DNA of 64,000 nt from Voacanga thouarsii (lineage: Eukaryota; Streptophyta; Magnoliopsida; Gentianales; Apocynaceae): contig JANUWF010002145.1 in NCBI GenBank assembly GCA_026120185.1, positions 1,302,001-1,366,000 on the forward strand. The letters run 5' to 3'. The notes beneath the pieces were generated by a model. That model worked only from the letters and a program-made list of their open reading frames with translations, was not told the DNA's origin and made no database searches. The position numbers and the translations under genes are program-made. Shown in pieces: positions 46,463 through 58,188 of this stretch (position 1 is the first letter of the stretch; each line of letters opens with the position of its first letter).

Positions 46463-48381
46463 TGTGAAACTCCACCTAAAGCCAACCTTAGAGTAAGGGG
46501 TTTGGGGTGCATATCATATCATTTTGCTAAAAATATACTTTTAGAATGATTTTATGTTCTTTAGAATTGTGGGGTATAGTTTAAATGGCTTATTTATGCT
46601 TATCGAGTAGGAAATGTAAAACGGTAATTTTGCTTGAGGTCAAAATAGGAAGATGGCTTGAGGTTTAGATAAGAAGAATATTTGTGTGAGAAAATGAGAA
46701 CAAGAGTTAATGTGGTTAAGTGGTTACAGCTTCGTGAATTAATCTCTAAGGTCATGAGTTCAAATTCCATCACTTAAGTTTTATTCATGATTATCTTAGT
46801 TATGTTTGAATTTTTATTTTTCTTACATTCCTTAAAGATAGGAATGTTGTCTTAATGGAGAATTGAAGAGCATGTCTTAATCATGTGATCATGTCCTAAA
46901 AAGAATTCTAGAGGAATTCTTGTTCCTTTAATTTCTCTAGCCTTGTCCTAACATCTTCATAATTTAAATTATCCATAATCTATTAATCTCTTCTTTTAAT
47001 TCCAAAAATTATGTGATAATTCTTTAGCCTTGAAATTTGAAAATCAACCTTGAGGGATAGGGGAATGGCTGAAAATAGGATAGGAATTAGGATGGGTTCC
47101 CAAAAGAAATAAATCACCATGGTTATACCTTCAATCCTACCTTCATTTTGTTCATGTTCTTAGTAAAGGAAAAGTTAGAAATTTTCCAAAATTTTTGCAG
47201 AATGACTTTTGAAAATTTCAGCCAACAATCCTACCCCATTTGCTACCAGAAAAAGGGTCATTTCATATGAGCTTGAAGGCTGAAAAATCTGTGCATTTTT
47301 TGGACTGCTCAAACTGCTCAAAACCAGAAAAATTCCTGCAGCAATTCGCTGCTTTTGAAGCTAGAATTGAAGCTGTCTTTGGTCATCAAATTAGCGGGAA
47401 CATCCTCTGTTTTTTTTTCCAGAAAGAAGGATGAAAAACCACCCTTAAAAGACCCTCAAACACCCCAGAAAAACAGCTTCAAATCGGGCCAATAAATGCA
47501 GAAAATTTTGCACCAAAAATCATCAACATTCGAAGCTCTTGAACAGTTGAAACCAAAAAAATTTCCAGCTTGGTCTCTCAATGCCAAGGCCGAAAAACAC
47601 CCTTCAAACCTCTGAAAATTGGACTTTGTTCAGCCATGGACTGAACATCATTGACCTCCACACTTACCTTGAGTGCTTAGACTCCATGATCACACCTCAA
47701 AAAGCTCCTAAGATCACTCTATGCAAAACTCATTTGAACTTCAAATAATTCCATATTTTTCTTGCACCATTAAAGCACTCTTGTAGCAAGTAATTAACCA
47801 AAAATTTCTCTACCATCATAAACCATTTTTCGGCCAGCTTAATAACCTGAACAGCCTCCATTCTTTGCACTAAGACTAGTATGTTCAGCCAACACCATTG
47901 AAGAACAAATAGACCTCCTATGATCAATCACCATTAGCTAATCTTCTACCTCAAACAACTTCTCATTTTCCTCCATTTGAATTTCAAAAAAACTAATCAC
48001 TCTCTCTCCTTCTAGCTGAAAACCAAAACTCCTATCTACTCTAGGCCATTCGGCCAACAGCATTTCTAGAATTTTGCAAGCCTCCTTCTCTCAAACTTTC
48101 TCAAAACACCAAGAACACTAAGAACACATACTACACCACTTCAAGCCTAAACCTATCCTAAACATCTCCAATCACTCTCAAATACTCTAGATCACTCATA
48201 CTTAATTCCTAGACTTCATTTCTGGTCTTTATAATACAAAATCGCACAAACTAGAATTTTCGAACGGATTAAAATTAGCTTTTTTCTTGAAGGTCTCAAG
48301 AACATAAAAAAGGTAAAACAAGAACAACCTTCTAATTCTTCCTCTTCTATTCAATTTTTTATATTCCATTCTAATGCTCTC

Positions 48382-48420
<39 letters not shown>

Positions 48421-50817
48421 CAAAATGATGTTGGCCAATCATGGCTATTTTTTGGACATCACAAGACTCTCAAACGCGTGGACCTTCTCTAGTCTTCATC
48501 AAGTGATCGTCTATCAAGTATTTCTTCTTAAATCCTCATTTTTATTTTTGAATTCATGTCTCTTAGATGTTGATAGGAAGGTTGAATGTGAATGGGGGAT
48601 TGAGTATATGTATGTGGATGAAGGGGATGGAGTTAGGACATGAGGGTTGATATATATGATTAAGCTTTGTGGATTTTTCTTTTGAATCAATATATGTTCA
48701 TCATGTTTAATGAGATTTATGGATGTTTGAAGTATGTTAGATGTTATGACACCTATGGTGAATAGGCTTTTATGTTCTTAATCTTTAATGAAGCCATGAA
48801 TGATGATTATGCCTAGTATGGGATTGACCATGTGATAGTATATGTTAATTCAAGTGTATATTCATGAATGGATTAGTTTATTATTTGATGTTAGAGAATG
48901 TGTTCATGAATATTTTCTTGCAATAGGAAATCATGGTGAAAGATTATTTTCTTGTTTATCCTAGGTTATTTTTATTAACAAATTTTATTACTTTAATTAG
49001 AATTATTACTATATTTTTCCCTATAAAATTCGAAATTGCTAGGAAGGTTTGGAATATAATATTAATTAAAATATTAACATTTTATTAGTCAAATAAATAA
49101 TATCTTTTATTAAAAATAATATATACATATATATAATAATAAATAAAATATTTTATATAAATAATAATAAATAAAATATTAGAATTAATTAATGACCTTG
49201 TAGACCATAGTTAAAACTTTTACCTATATCCATAAATATTATTTATATTAAAATTGATTTATTATGTAATAATTAAAAATTAAAGTATAACTCATTTATT
49301 ATTAATTTTATTCATTATTCTAATCATTTATTATCTATTAACTATTAATTAAAAATTAAGTGTAATTTATTATTTATTTATTTATAATAATACTATTTAA
49401 ATATTACCATTTACCAATATTATTTAGGACTTAGTATTATTCAATATTTAACACTAGTTTATTTATTAGCAGCAATATTCATAATTTATTATTTGGAACT
49501 ATAACTTATTAGTAATTATTTTAGAACCCCTAGTTATTTTAACTTATCAAACTAGATTTATTTTATAAAGTACCTTATCAGCTAGCATTAAAGCTTAGGA
49601 CCTTATGGTTATGGTTAGTCACGGTTGTAACTAGTTGAATTAGAAATTATTTATGTAAGGCAGATATAGTCCGAATGTTATCTTATGCTTTGTGTTTACC
49701 CCAGGCGGGGTTAGGTTGGCCTTGAAAGATCTTTGAATCCCGACAGAGTAAAGGATCAGGTAAACTCTTGCATGGAGTCATTTGTAGGCCAAAGTTAATG
49801 TGACAAGTCAAACTCAATGTGTATGAACATTCGTTTTGTAAAAGAAATTAAGGATAGTTTTTTTCTTTTTTATTTCAGTCAAGCAAACCATTTGAAATTA
49901 AAAAAGTAATTTTACACAAAACGCTAACTCTTTCTAAAGCCCAACTTTGGCAAGAATTTTAGAAACCTTAATTGCTATTTCCAAGTAAATCATTGTATGG
50001 TCAATTTTCTCCCAAGTAGGATAAGCAACATTGAGTACTCAATAAGGGTGGACTATTAGGACTAGTCTTTAAAGGGTTAGGGTAAGTCTCTCAATAGGTG
50101 GCCACCTCTGAGGGGTGAGTCCTGCCCGAATAGGATGCCAGTCCGGTACGTCATACTGGTCCGAGCTAGCAAGTTCAGTCAAGTGGACTGTGTGTTTCCA
50201 GAGTGGACAACCGGTAAGTTTGGGATGTAAAGATGGAGGAGTATCTCACTCGGTAGGTTGTACACCTACCTTGTGTCAATATGCTCAACGTGTGGCATTC
50301 TGATCGTTATATTGTCATGGGGCCCAACGTGTGGTGCCATGGCTACCTCTTTAGGTGATTGTATTTATTGTGCACATGTATGTTTTGGAAAGCAAAACAC
50401 CACTCTTCATTTATAACATTTATTTAATGCTTGCCAGCACTTTCTCTTATGAAACTTTTACAACTTACATACATGAACTGTTTTACCTGAAACACCCAAA
50501 GGACACACAGGCTTACTAAGATTTTTATTTCACCACCTTTTATACCATGTTTTCAGGTCGATCTTGTTGTGAAGGTCATTAGCTAAAATGTTGCCTAAGA
50601 TTTTGAAGATTCTCCATTATTTTTCTTATGTATTATTTTTGAGAGATTGTAGCAAACAATTATTTTTGAATTTGCTCATGTATTGTTGGGTTGTAATAAG
50701 TTTAATTTTGAAGTATTTCTTTTATTTTATTTTATGTGACCTAGTTATAAAGACCCCTTATCCTGTGGACGGGGCGACATCCCCTGCCCTAATGGACCTA
50801 GGTAGTGGGGTGTTACA
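46463..50817 (+). repeat. Solo Tekay-like LTR, 4.36 kb
   Basis: It starts TGTGAAACTCCACC (compare TGTAATACCCCGATC in G1) and ends GTGGGGTGTTACA. Flanks AATGT (46458-46462) and AATGC (50818-50822) form a 5-bp target duplication, with the host LTR continuing exactly across it. Inside are a tRNA-like module (about 46695-46775), a (CT)n run (48377-48417), an AT-rich stretch (about 48950-49560), a GAGTACTCA block (about 50033-50140), ACGTGTGG repeats (about 50287-50340), and the Tekay-type end GGACGGGGCGACATCCCC. No PBS, gag or pol is present, so it arose by LTR-LTR recombination. It is longer than the G1 and G2 LTRs. Confidence 0.88.
48377..48417 (+). repeat. (CT)n microsatellite in the solo LTR
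   Basis: About 20 CT dinucleotides with one interruption. Confidence 0.95.
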
Positions 50818-51095
50818 AATGCAATGAAACTCCTAACAGTGTTTGTCTAAGTAAATTAGAAAAACACACATCAATAACCATTGATAACAAGTAATCAAAT
50901 ACAAAAAATAACAATAGATTGATCAAAAATTCCAATTAACTCAAAATTATAATCTCCAAAATAATATCTAATTACAATCAAAACATTCAGCACATCATTG
51001 TTAAAGAATAGTAAACACAAGATGAAAGATAAAACTCATAGACAAGCCCTTCTTCTTCTCTTGTAAACCTCATTCGAACAATGCTCCTTTGAGTG
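50818..51095 (-). repeat. 5' LTR of copy B, continuation, truncated
   Basis: Continues the LTR interrupted at 46462 (TTGATAACAAGTAATCAAA and following, as in 42120-42350). It ends near 51095, some 430 bp short of the expected LTR start, where plus-oriented family N internal sequence begins. Confidence 0.8.
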
Positions 51096-52527
51096 TGAGA
51101 GAGTGAGTCGTGTCTTTATTTGCTTTCTTAGATTTTTTTTAAAATTTTTCTTTATTTTGTTTTCTTTTATTTAGTTGTGTTTTTATTTTGTTATTATTTT
51201 TCTTATGCTTTTATTTGTGTTTTGTTTTGTAGGTAGGAATAAAATCCTCTTGAACAAGCCATTCTCTCTATTTTCAGTTTTGATATCTATTGGCACTATA
51301 TTGCATAAGGAAGTATTGCTTAATTTTTCTACCCTTTTATTAGATTTGTTCCTTTGGAGATGTTTTCTTGTGTTAATTTTTTACCAATGAGGACATTTTC
51401 GAGTTTAAGTATGGGGGAGTGGTTTAGTAATATTTTGTGTCCAAGTTTTTAATCAATTGTCTTGGCATTTTCTTGGTAAAATTTTGAAAATCTGAAGATT
51501 TGGAGCTAAATTGAGCTTATTTGTCTATAATGGAGTTGTGATTTTCTTTTTAACATTGGATATGGATTTGTCATTCATTATGGTTTGATTTTTACTAAAA
51601 AGTAAACTTGTGTATTAAGTTGGATTTTTGCTAAGTCTTGAGAATTTAAGTTAACATTGGTCATATTTGGTATTTGAGTTTTGTTTTATTCTTTGAGTTT
51701 GAATATGGATGATATGATGAAATATGGGAAGAGTTGTTGATTAATTCTTATATTATAGACTTAAAGTTTGGTTGACTTTGAGTTGTGAGTAAGGAATGTG
51801 AGGAAAAATTTTTAGTGAAAAGAAAAAAATGTGAGATGAAAAAAATGTTGAGTTGAAAAAAATATATGCTTTAATCTCTGAAAGAAAAGAGAAAGACCTT
51901 TTGTTGAAATGAGGGGCCAATATGGTGAGTGGAAGAGAAGAAACAAAGAAGAATCACTCTCTCTTGAGATTATCTTGAAGGCAATAAGGAAAGGAAAGAA
52001 AGAAGAAAGAAGAAAGAAAAATGCTGGAAAAAAAATGATGACTAAAAGGGGGCTAATAGGGTGTGTGAAGAGAAATCCATGCACTTGAGGCTATTAACTC
52101 CCTAAGCCATTGGGAAAAAAAATTTGAGTAGAAAAAAGAGAATGGAGTGTTTTCCTTATCTCATTACTTGAGTTGAGTAAATTTAAGTTCATAATGCTTG
52201 AATTGGTTAAATGGCTTAACTTGTATGATTTATATTCTCTATGTTTCTGCTTAAGGAATAGGATGATTTTTTTTGTAGTAGATATAAGCTTGTTTAACTT
52301 AACTTTGATGGCCTTGGGATTGTTTGATTTAATACATGAGTTTACAAGGTTTTGAAAAGGTTGAATGAATGATAAGTTTGTGTTTAAGGTTGGAAAAAGG
52401 TTACATCTTCAATATAGATGAATTTTCTAAGGAAAAATTTGCAAATTTTTTTTGTCTTGTTTAAAATGCTTAGTGTTTTAGTTATTGTTTGCTTGAGGAT
52501 TGGCAAATGTTCAAGTGGGGGAGTATG
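51096..52527 (+). mobile_element. Family N copy D, internal 3' part only
   Basis: Parallels 56670-58188 of copy C: GTGTCTTTATTTGC leader, polypurine tract TATGGGGGAGTGG near 51408, and final tract AAGTGGGGGAGTATG just before the LTR at 52528. The shared ORF lies upstream of the break and is missing. Confidence 0.8.
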
Positions 52528-54054
52528 TGATAGGGGCTAAAATTACTATTATTTATCTAGTTATTTGAGGTTGTTTTAAGATACATTTGTTATAATAACT
52601 AGGCATATTCCTTCCTATTGGCCATTTTGCTTGTAAAAAGGGTTTATGGCAAATTTGTACATATTTGAGTTAAAATCGAGTAGAAAGTGAATAATTCAGA
52701 ATGTACCTGGTGCCAGGACCAGCCAAAGGACCAGGCACTGGGATTCTGGTCAAGCAGTAGAAATTGAGCTAACGTTTAGGGAAAAACCAGAATAGACCTG
52801 GCACCAGGTCTGGAAAGTGTACCTAGCACCTGGTCTATTTTGTCTGCTGAGGAAAGGAGACCAAAAACAGAGCAAAAATAGGGAAAAATAGAGTCCACCT
52901 GGCGCCAGGTGGGTCGAAGGTACCCGACGCCAAGTACGATCTGAAAGGCGAATATTCTATGCACAAAAATAGGAATTCTCTAATGATTTTAGTATTTTCT
53001 GAATCCTACTGGGCCAAAACTTCCTAAGTCACGAATTTAGCATCCAAAAAGCTTATAAAAGCACAAGAAAACATAAGATAAAGGTGTGATTTGAAGGATC
53101 CAATCTAATTACTTAATCACCACTCAAAGGAGTATTGTTCAAATGAGGTCTTCAAGAGAAGAAGAAAGGTTTGTCTATGAGTTTTATCTTTCATTATTTG
53201 CTTACTTTTCTTTAACAATGATGTACTGAATGTTTTGATTGTAATTAGATATTATTTTGGAGATTATAATTTTGAGTTAATTGGAATTTTTTATCAATCT
53301 ATTGTTATCTTTGGTATTTGATTACTTATTATCATTGGTTATTGATGCGAGTTCTTCTAATTGATTCACAAAATGATGTTAGGAGTTTCATTGCATTGAT
53401 TTTGTATTTTTTTTAAATTTTAATGGATTTGAACGATGAAGTTAAGATTGTAGGCCTAAGTGATCAAAGATTAACCTGATTTCACCTTGACAAAAGGTCA
53501 TTAGCTAATTCCATGTTTTTAAGGAATTGAGATTCATGCATATTTTGGTTAGGATATCTTGATTGACAAATCTACTAATTGAATCAAAATAGAGTGATGA
53601 GCTTAATGAATGTTTCGGTTATATTAGCTTGATTCACAAATCTATTAATATGAATCAAAATATAGTGATTCAATGAATTGACAAATGAAGTGGAATTTAT
53701 CTTTATAGTCCTTCATGATGCCAAGACGATAATTGATTGTGATGAATACTAATTGATTCAATGTTATATTTTCAAAATAATTGTCTAGTTACATGAAATT
53801 GCATCCTTGAGTTATGTCTATTTTTATCTTTATTTATTTTATTTTTTAGTCTCTTCTTATTTAATTGGCTAAACAATAAAGATTTAGGTAAGGTGGGAGC
53901 CGAAGTTCTCGTGGATTCGATACTTGCTAGTCCCTATATTCCACGATGGTTATACTTGCCCGTTTATGTGGTTTTAGTGGTTGGTATTTTAATTAAAGCT
54001 TGATTGATTGTGTAATTTGTTAGTAATATTTTCAACACAAAAAAACACCTATCA
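52528..54054 (+). repeat. Family N LTR of copy D, complete
   Basis: 1527 bp, TGATAGGGGC to CCTATCA. TATA box TTATAAAAGC at 53053. Contains the best palindromes of the window (ACCTGGCGCCAGGT near 52896-52909). Two copies of the 71-bp unit lie near 53540-53670. It is followed by AGTTTTTG, the first bases of a primer-binding region, and then a deletion. Confidence 0.85.
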
Positions 54055-55125
54055 AGTTTTTGTAAATACCAAAGGATACATTCTGTTTGCAAACCAAAAA
54101 CAGAGCAAAACTCCAGAGGAAGAACAGTATGTACTTGGCGCCAGGTGGGTTGAAGGTACCCGGCACTAGATATGCTCTGGAAGACGAATATTCTGTGCAC
54201 GAATTTGGAAATTCTCCATTGATTTTGGTATTTTTCGAATCCTACTCAGCCAAAACTTCCTAAACCACGAATTTAGCATCCAAGGGGCCTATAAAAGCAC
54301 AAGAAACACACATGGGAAGGGAGATACACATAAAGAGATGTGGATTCAAAAGCAAAAATTCTCAAATCAACTCATTGATGGAGGACTTCACCTAATCAAG
54401 GAGGATTGTTCAAGGGAGTCTTTAAAGGTGAAGAAAGAGGCTTGTCTATAAGTGCTTTCTTTTATCTTTGTTTTCTTTTCCTTAAACTATGATGTATTCA
54501 ATGTTTTATTGTAATTTAACATTATTTTGAAATTCATGATCTTGTGTTAATATAGTTATTTGATCAATTCTTTATCACCTTTGGTGTTTGATTACTTGTT
54601 ATCATTGGTTATTAATGCGAGTTCTTCTAATTGACTTAGACAAAATGATGTTAGTTAGGAGTTTCATTGTATTAATTTCGTATTTGTTTAATCTTAATGG
54701 ATTTGAACGATGAAGTTAGGATTATAGAACTAAGTGATCAAAGGTTAAGTTGATATTACCTTGACATAAGGTCATTAGCTAATTTCATATTTTTAAGGAA
54801 TTAAGATTCATGTATATTTTCGTTAGGATGGCTTGATTGATAAATCTGCTAATCGAATCAAAATATAGTGGTGAGCTTAATGCATGTTTTGGTTATGTTA
54901 GCTTGATTGACAAATCCATTAATATGAATCAAAATATAGGATTCCATGGATTGACAAATGAAGTGAAATTTATCTAAGTCAATTCATGACTTAACAAACG
55001 ATTGAATTTTACTTTACATTCCTTCATGATGCCAAGATGACAATTAATTGAGAGAACTGCTAGTTGGTTTATTATAATATTTTTTAGGATAATTATCTAA
55101 GTTGCATAATCCTACATCCTTGAGT

Positions 55126-55160
<35 letters not shown>

Positions 55161-55372
55161 CTTATTTTTTCACTTTATTGGGTCAGTTAAACAATGAATG
55201 AAAATTTACTAGTGTGTATCCTTTAAGGATCGATACTTGTTAATTCCTATGCTATGCTTACGATGAGTATACTTGCTCGTATGTGTATTTTGGGATTAAT
55301 ATTTTAATTAAAACTTGACTAAGTGATGGATTTAAATTTGAAGATTTTTATACATCCAAAATTTACGCATCA
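54055..55372 (+). repeat. Family N 5' LTR of copy C, left end missing
   Basis: Bases 54055-54080 are a scrap of internal sequence (AGTTTTTGTAAATACC). From about 54080 the sequence matches the LTR at 58189 from about its position 310 to the end (GCATCA at 55372), with a TATA box at 54290-54297. A primer-binding site follows, so it acts as the 5' LTR of copy C. It includes an (AT)n run at about 55129-55158. Confidence 0.82.
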
Positions 55373-55398
55373 GGTTTTTTGTGCTGTTGCCAGGGAAC
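55373..55398 (+). promoter_or_regulatory. Copy C primer-binding site, tRNA-Asp type
   Basis: TTGTGCTGTTGCCAGGGAA follows the LTR end; compare TGGCGCCGTTGCCGGGGA, complementary to tRNA-Asp. Confidence 0.72.
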
Positions 55399-55709
55399 AA
55401 TATTATGAAAACTTGGATTTTGTTGATTTAACCATGTTTATATGTAAATATGTGAATATGTATATATGTTCTTTGTATGCTATATCTTGTTGTTTGCAAC
55501 ATTGTGTAACTGAATTGACTGGCTTAATTTATGTTGTACTTGTAAGTACCACTAACTTTTTTATTTAGGTAGTTTGTGAATAAGTGTGTTTTTTTTCCCT
55601 TATTTTTTTGTTATTTATTTTTTCCTTTTGCTTTTTTTTTCATTTCTTTGTTTTTCTATTATATTTTTTATTTGATTTTTATTTTTTTGAGCACGAGATT
55701 GACATCATC

Positions 55710-56411
55710 ATGGACAACTATTTTTGGGCACAAGATCAAAGGAGCTATAATGACCAGAATTTGGCAAATTTGCAAGCTCGAATTGACGCTTTTTGTGAGA
55801 CGTCACTTGAAGCCTCAATGCATTCTTTTGTTGCCAGTGCAAATTCCTCTATTAAGTAGCATAAAGACACTTCCCAATGATTGAGCCATCAAAGAATACA
55901 ACTAGCTAAGTTGGTTGAGGATGCCATAAAGGCCCATATGCTTGAACAAGAGAATCCCCAAGGAAAAGAAAGAGGATATAAGGAACAATTATCCAATGTG
56001 GAAAGGGAGGTACTCAATTTTTCTCTATATGTTAATAATTCTAATCTCTCTTTGTCACATGATTTCTTAGGTTCCTTTCACCTCGTAGAGAACAATGGTC
56101 CCAATGATGATATGTTGAGTTTGCCATACCTCAAGGAGTTGGATATTTCAACACTACATCATAAGAAGTCCTTGGAGGATGGTGGCAATTTCTACCTTTC
56201 ACCCTATTCAAAATGAGGTAACTTGGTATTTGTAGATATATTGAAAAGTAAGGATTTCTTGATCTCATCTTTAAGAACTCAAATACTAAGTTTAAAGGGG
56301 AATTTTAATTGTGAACATTCTTTTGAAGGGTTAAAAGGTGATTTCAAGTTTGATGCATTCTTTAGAGACCATGTGCACGTATATGTTGACAAAAAATATT
56401 TGTGTGTCTAA
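55710..56411 (+). pseudogene. Family N protein of unknown function, copy C, best preserved
   Basis: The start ATG at 55710 (MDNYFWAQDQRSYNDQN) is chosen because copies A and B start at the equivalent ATG. The frame runs as LANLQARIDAFCETSLEAS to a stop at about 55857. It resumes after a short gap as LSHQRIQLAKLVEDAIKAH, NVEREVLNFSLYVNNSNLSL, SHDFLGSF, NNGPNDDMLSLPYLKELDI, SKDFLISSLRTQILSLKGNF and FRDHVHVYVDKKY. A few stops interrupt it. Uninterrupted length would be about 235 residues. It is hydrophilic with no membrane segment; the middle may form helices. I recognise no family. It lies where gag would be expected, directly after the leader. Confidence 0.65.
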
Positions 56412-57501
56412 AATAATGTTAGAGAAAGATGTTTATGTGTTTTGCTTTAGTGAAAAAATTATTTTCATAAGCCTTGTATTTTTCAAAAACCTCTCTTCTT
56501 TCTACATTCGTCATGCCTATCTTCTATTTTGAGCTTTAAGTTCTTTTCAAACGGTTTGATGAGGAAGCATGATGAGTGGAAAGAATTTGTTTCTTTATTT
56601 TGTGTTTGGTTTTGTTAAGTGTTTTGTTTTCCCTCCCCCAAATAAGGAAAATATTTTCCATCTTAAGTGTGGAGGAGTGAGCCGTGTCTTTATTTGCTTT
56701 GTTAGGATTTTTATTAGTATTTTTAATTAGTTTACTTTCATTTATTTAGGTGTCTTTCTTTTCTTATTATTATTTTTTTGTGATTTTATTTGTGTTTTCT
56801 TTTATAGGTCAAAATAAAGTCCTTTTGGACAAGCTCTCTTATCTAATTCCAGTTTTGATATTTTTTAGAACTTATTGCACTTGGGGTGTATTGCTTAAAC
56901 TTTCTACCCCTCTATAATTTTTTATCCCTTTGGAAATGCTCTTTTGTGTTAATTTTTTTCCAAATAGGATATTATCCAGTTTAAGTGTAGGGGAGTGGTT
57001 TAGTAATATTTTTGTCTAAGTTTTTATCAATGATCTTGGTGTTTTCTTGGTATGATCTTAGTGTTTTCTTGGTATCAAACAATTTTGTTAAAAAAATTGA
57101 AAATTTTGGACATTTGAAAGTGTGGAGATTTTGGAGCTAAATTAAGTTTATTTGTCAAAAATGAAGTTTTGATTTTCTTACTAATTTTGGACATGGATTT
57201 GTCATTCATTATCGTTGGATTTTTATTTAAATATTAAACTTGTATATTAAGTTAGATTTTTGCTAAGTCTTGAGAATTTAAGTTAACCTTAGTTCTATTT
57301 AGTATTTGAGTTTTGTTTTATTCTTTATGTTTGAATAGGAATGATATGATGAAATATGGGAAGAGTTTTTGACTAATTCTTGTATTATGAATTTAAAATT
57401 TGATTGACTTTGAGTTGTGAATAAGGAATGTGAGGAAATAGTATTAAAAAAAATTAGTAAAAAGGAAAGAATGAGAGTTGAAAAAATTGCTTTCATTTGT
57501 T

Positions 57502-57502
<1 letters not shown>

Positions 57503-57548
<46 letters not shown>
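57503..57548 (+). repeat. (GA)n microsatellite
   Basis: About 23 uninterrupted GA dinucleotides; the arginine/glutamate ORF across it is an artefact. Confidence 0.95.
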
Positions 57549-57551
<3 letters not shown>

Positions 57552-58188
57552 TTTGCTAAAAAAAAAAGGGGCTAATACAGTGAGTGGAAGAGAAGAATTA
57601 AAGAAACATCACACTTTGTTGAGGCTATCTCGAAGGCAAGTAGGTAAGAAAAGAAAAAAGGTAAGAACGAGAAAAGAAAGGAAAAATTGCTGGAAAAAAA
57701 TGATGACTAAAACGGGGCCAATACGGTGTGTGAAAAGAAATCCATGCACTTGCTATCAATTTCCTAAGTCATTGGAAAAAAAAAATTGAGAGGAAAAAAA
57801 GAGAATATTTTCTTTTCCTTATCTCATTACTTGAGTTGAGTAAATTTAAGTTTATAATGCTTGAATTGGTTAAATGGCTTGACTTGTATGATTTATGTTA
57901 TCTATGTTTTTGCTTGAAGAGTGGGATGATTTTCTTGTACTAGATATAGGCTTGTTTAACTTAACTTTGATGGCCTTGGGATTGTTTGATTTAATACATG
58001 AGGTTACAACGTTTTTAAAGGGTTGAATAATGACAACTTTGTATTTAAGGTTGGAAGAAGGTCATGTCTTCATTGTGGATGGATTTGGTAAGGAAATTTT
58101 TGCTAATTTGTTTTATCTTAAGCCATATGCTTAGTACTTTAGTTCTCGTGTGCTTAAGGAGAAGCAAATGTTCAAGTGTGGGGGTATG

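Larger units (their letters stand above)
55399..58188 (+). mobile_element. Internal region of family N copy C
   Basis: Contains the shared ORF, then non-coding DNA with polypurine tracts near 56661, 56978 and 58172. The last abuts the 3' LTR. A (GA)n run at 57503-57548 sits in a purine-rich block. No gag or pol domains. Confidence 0.82.

Noticed and set aside
57478..57789. Arg/Glu/Lys-rich ORF of 103 codons
   Set aside because: Translation of a (GA)n run inside a non-coding part of family N.
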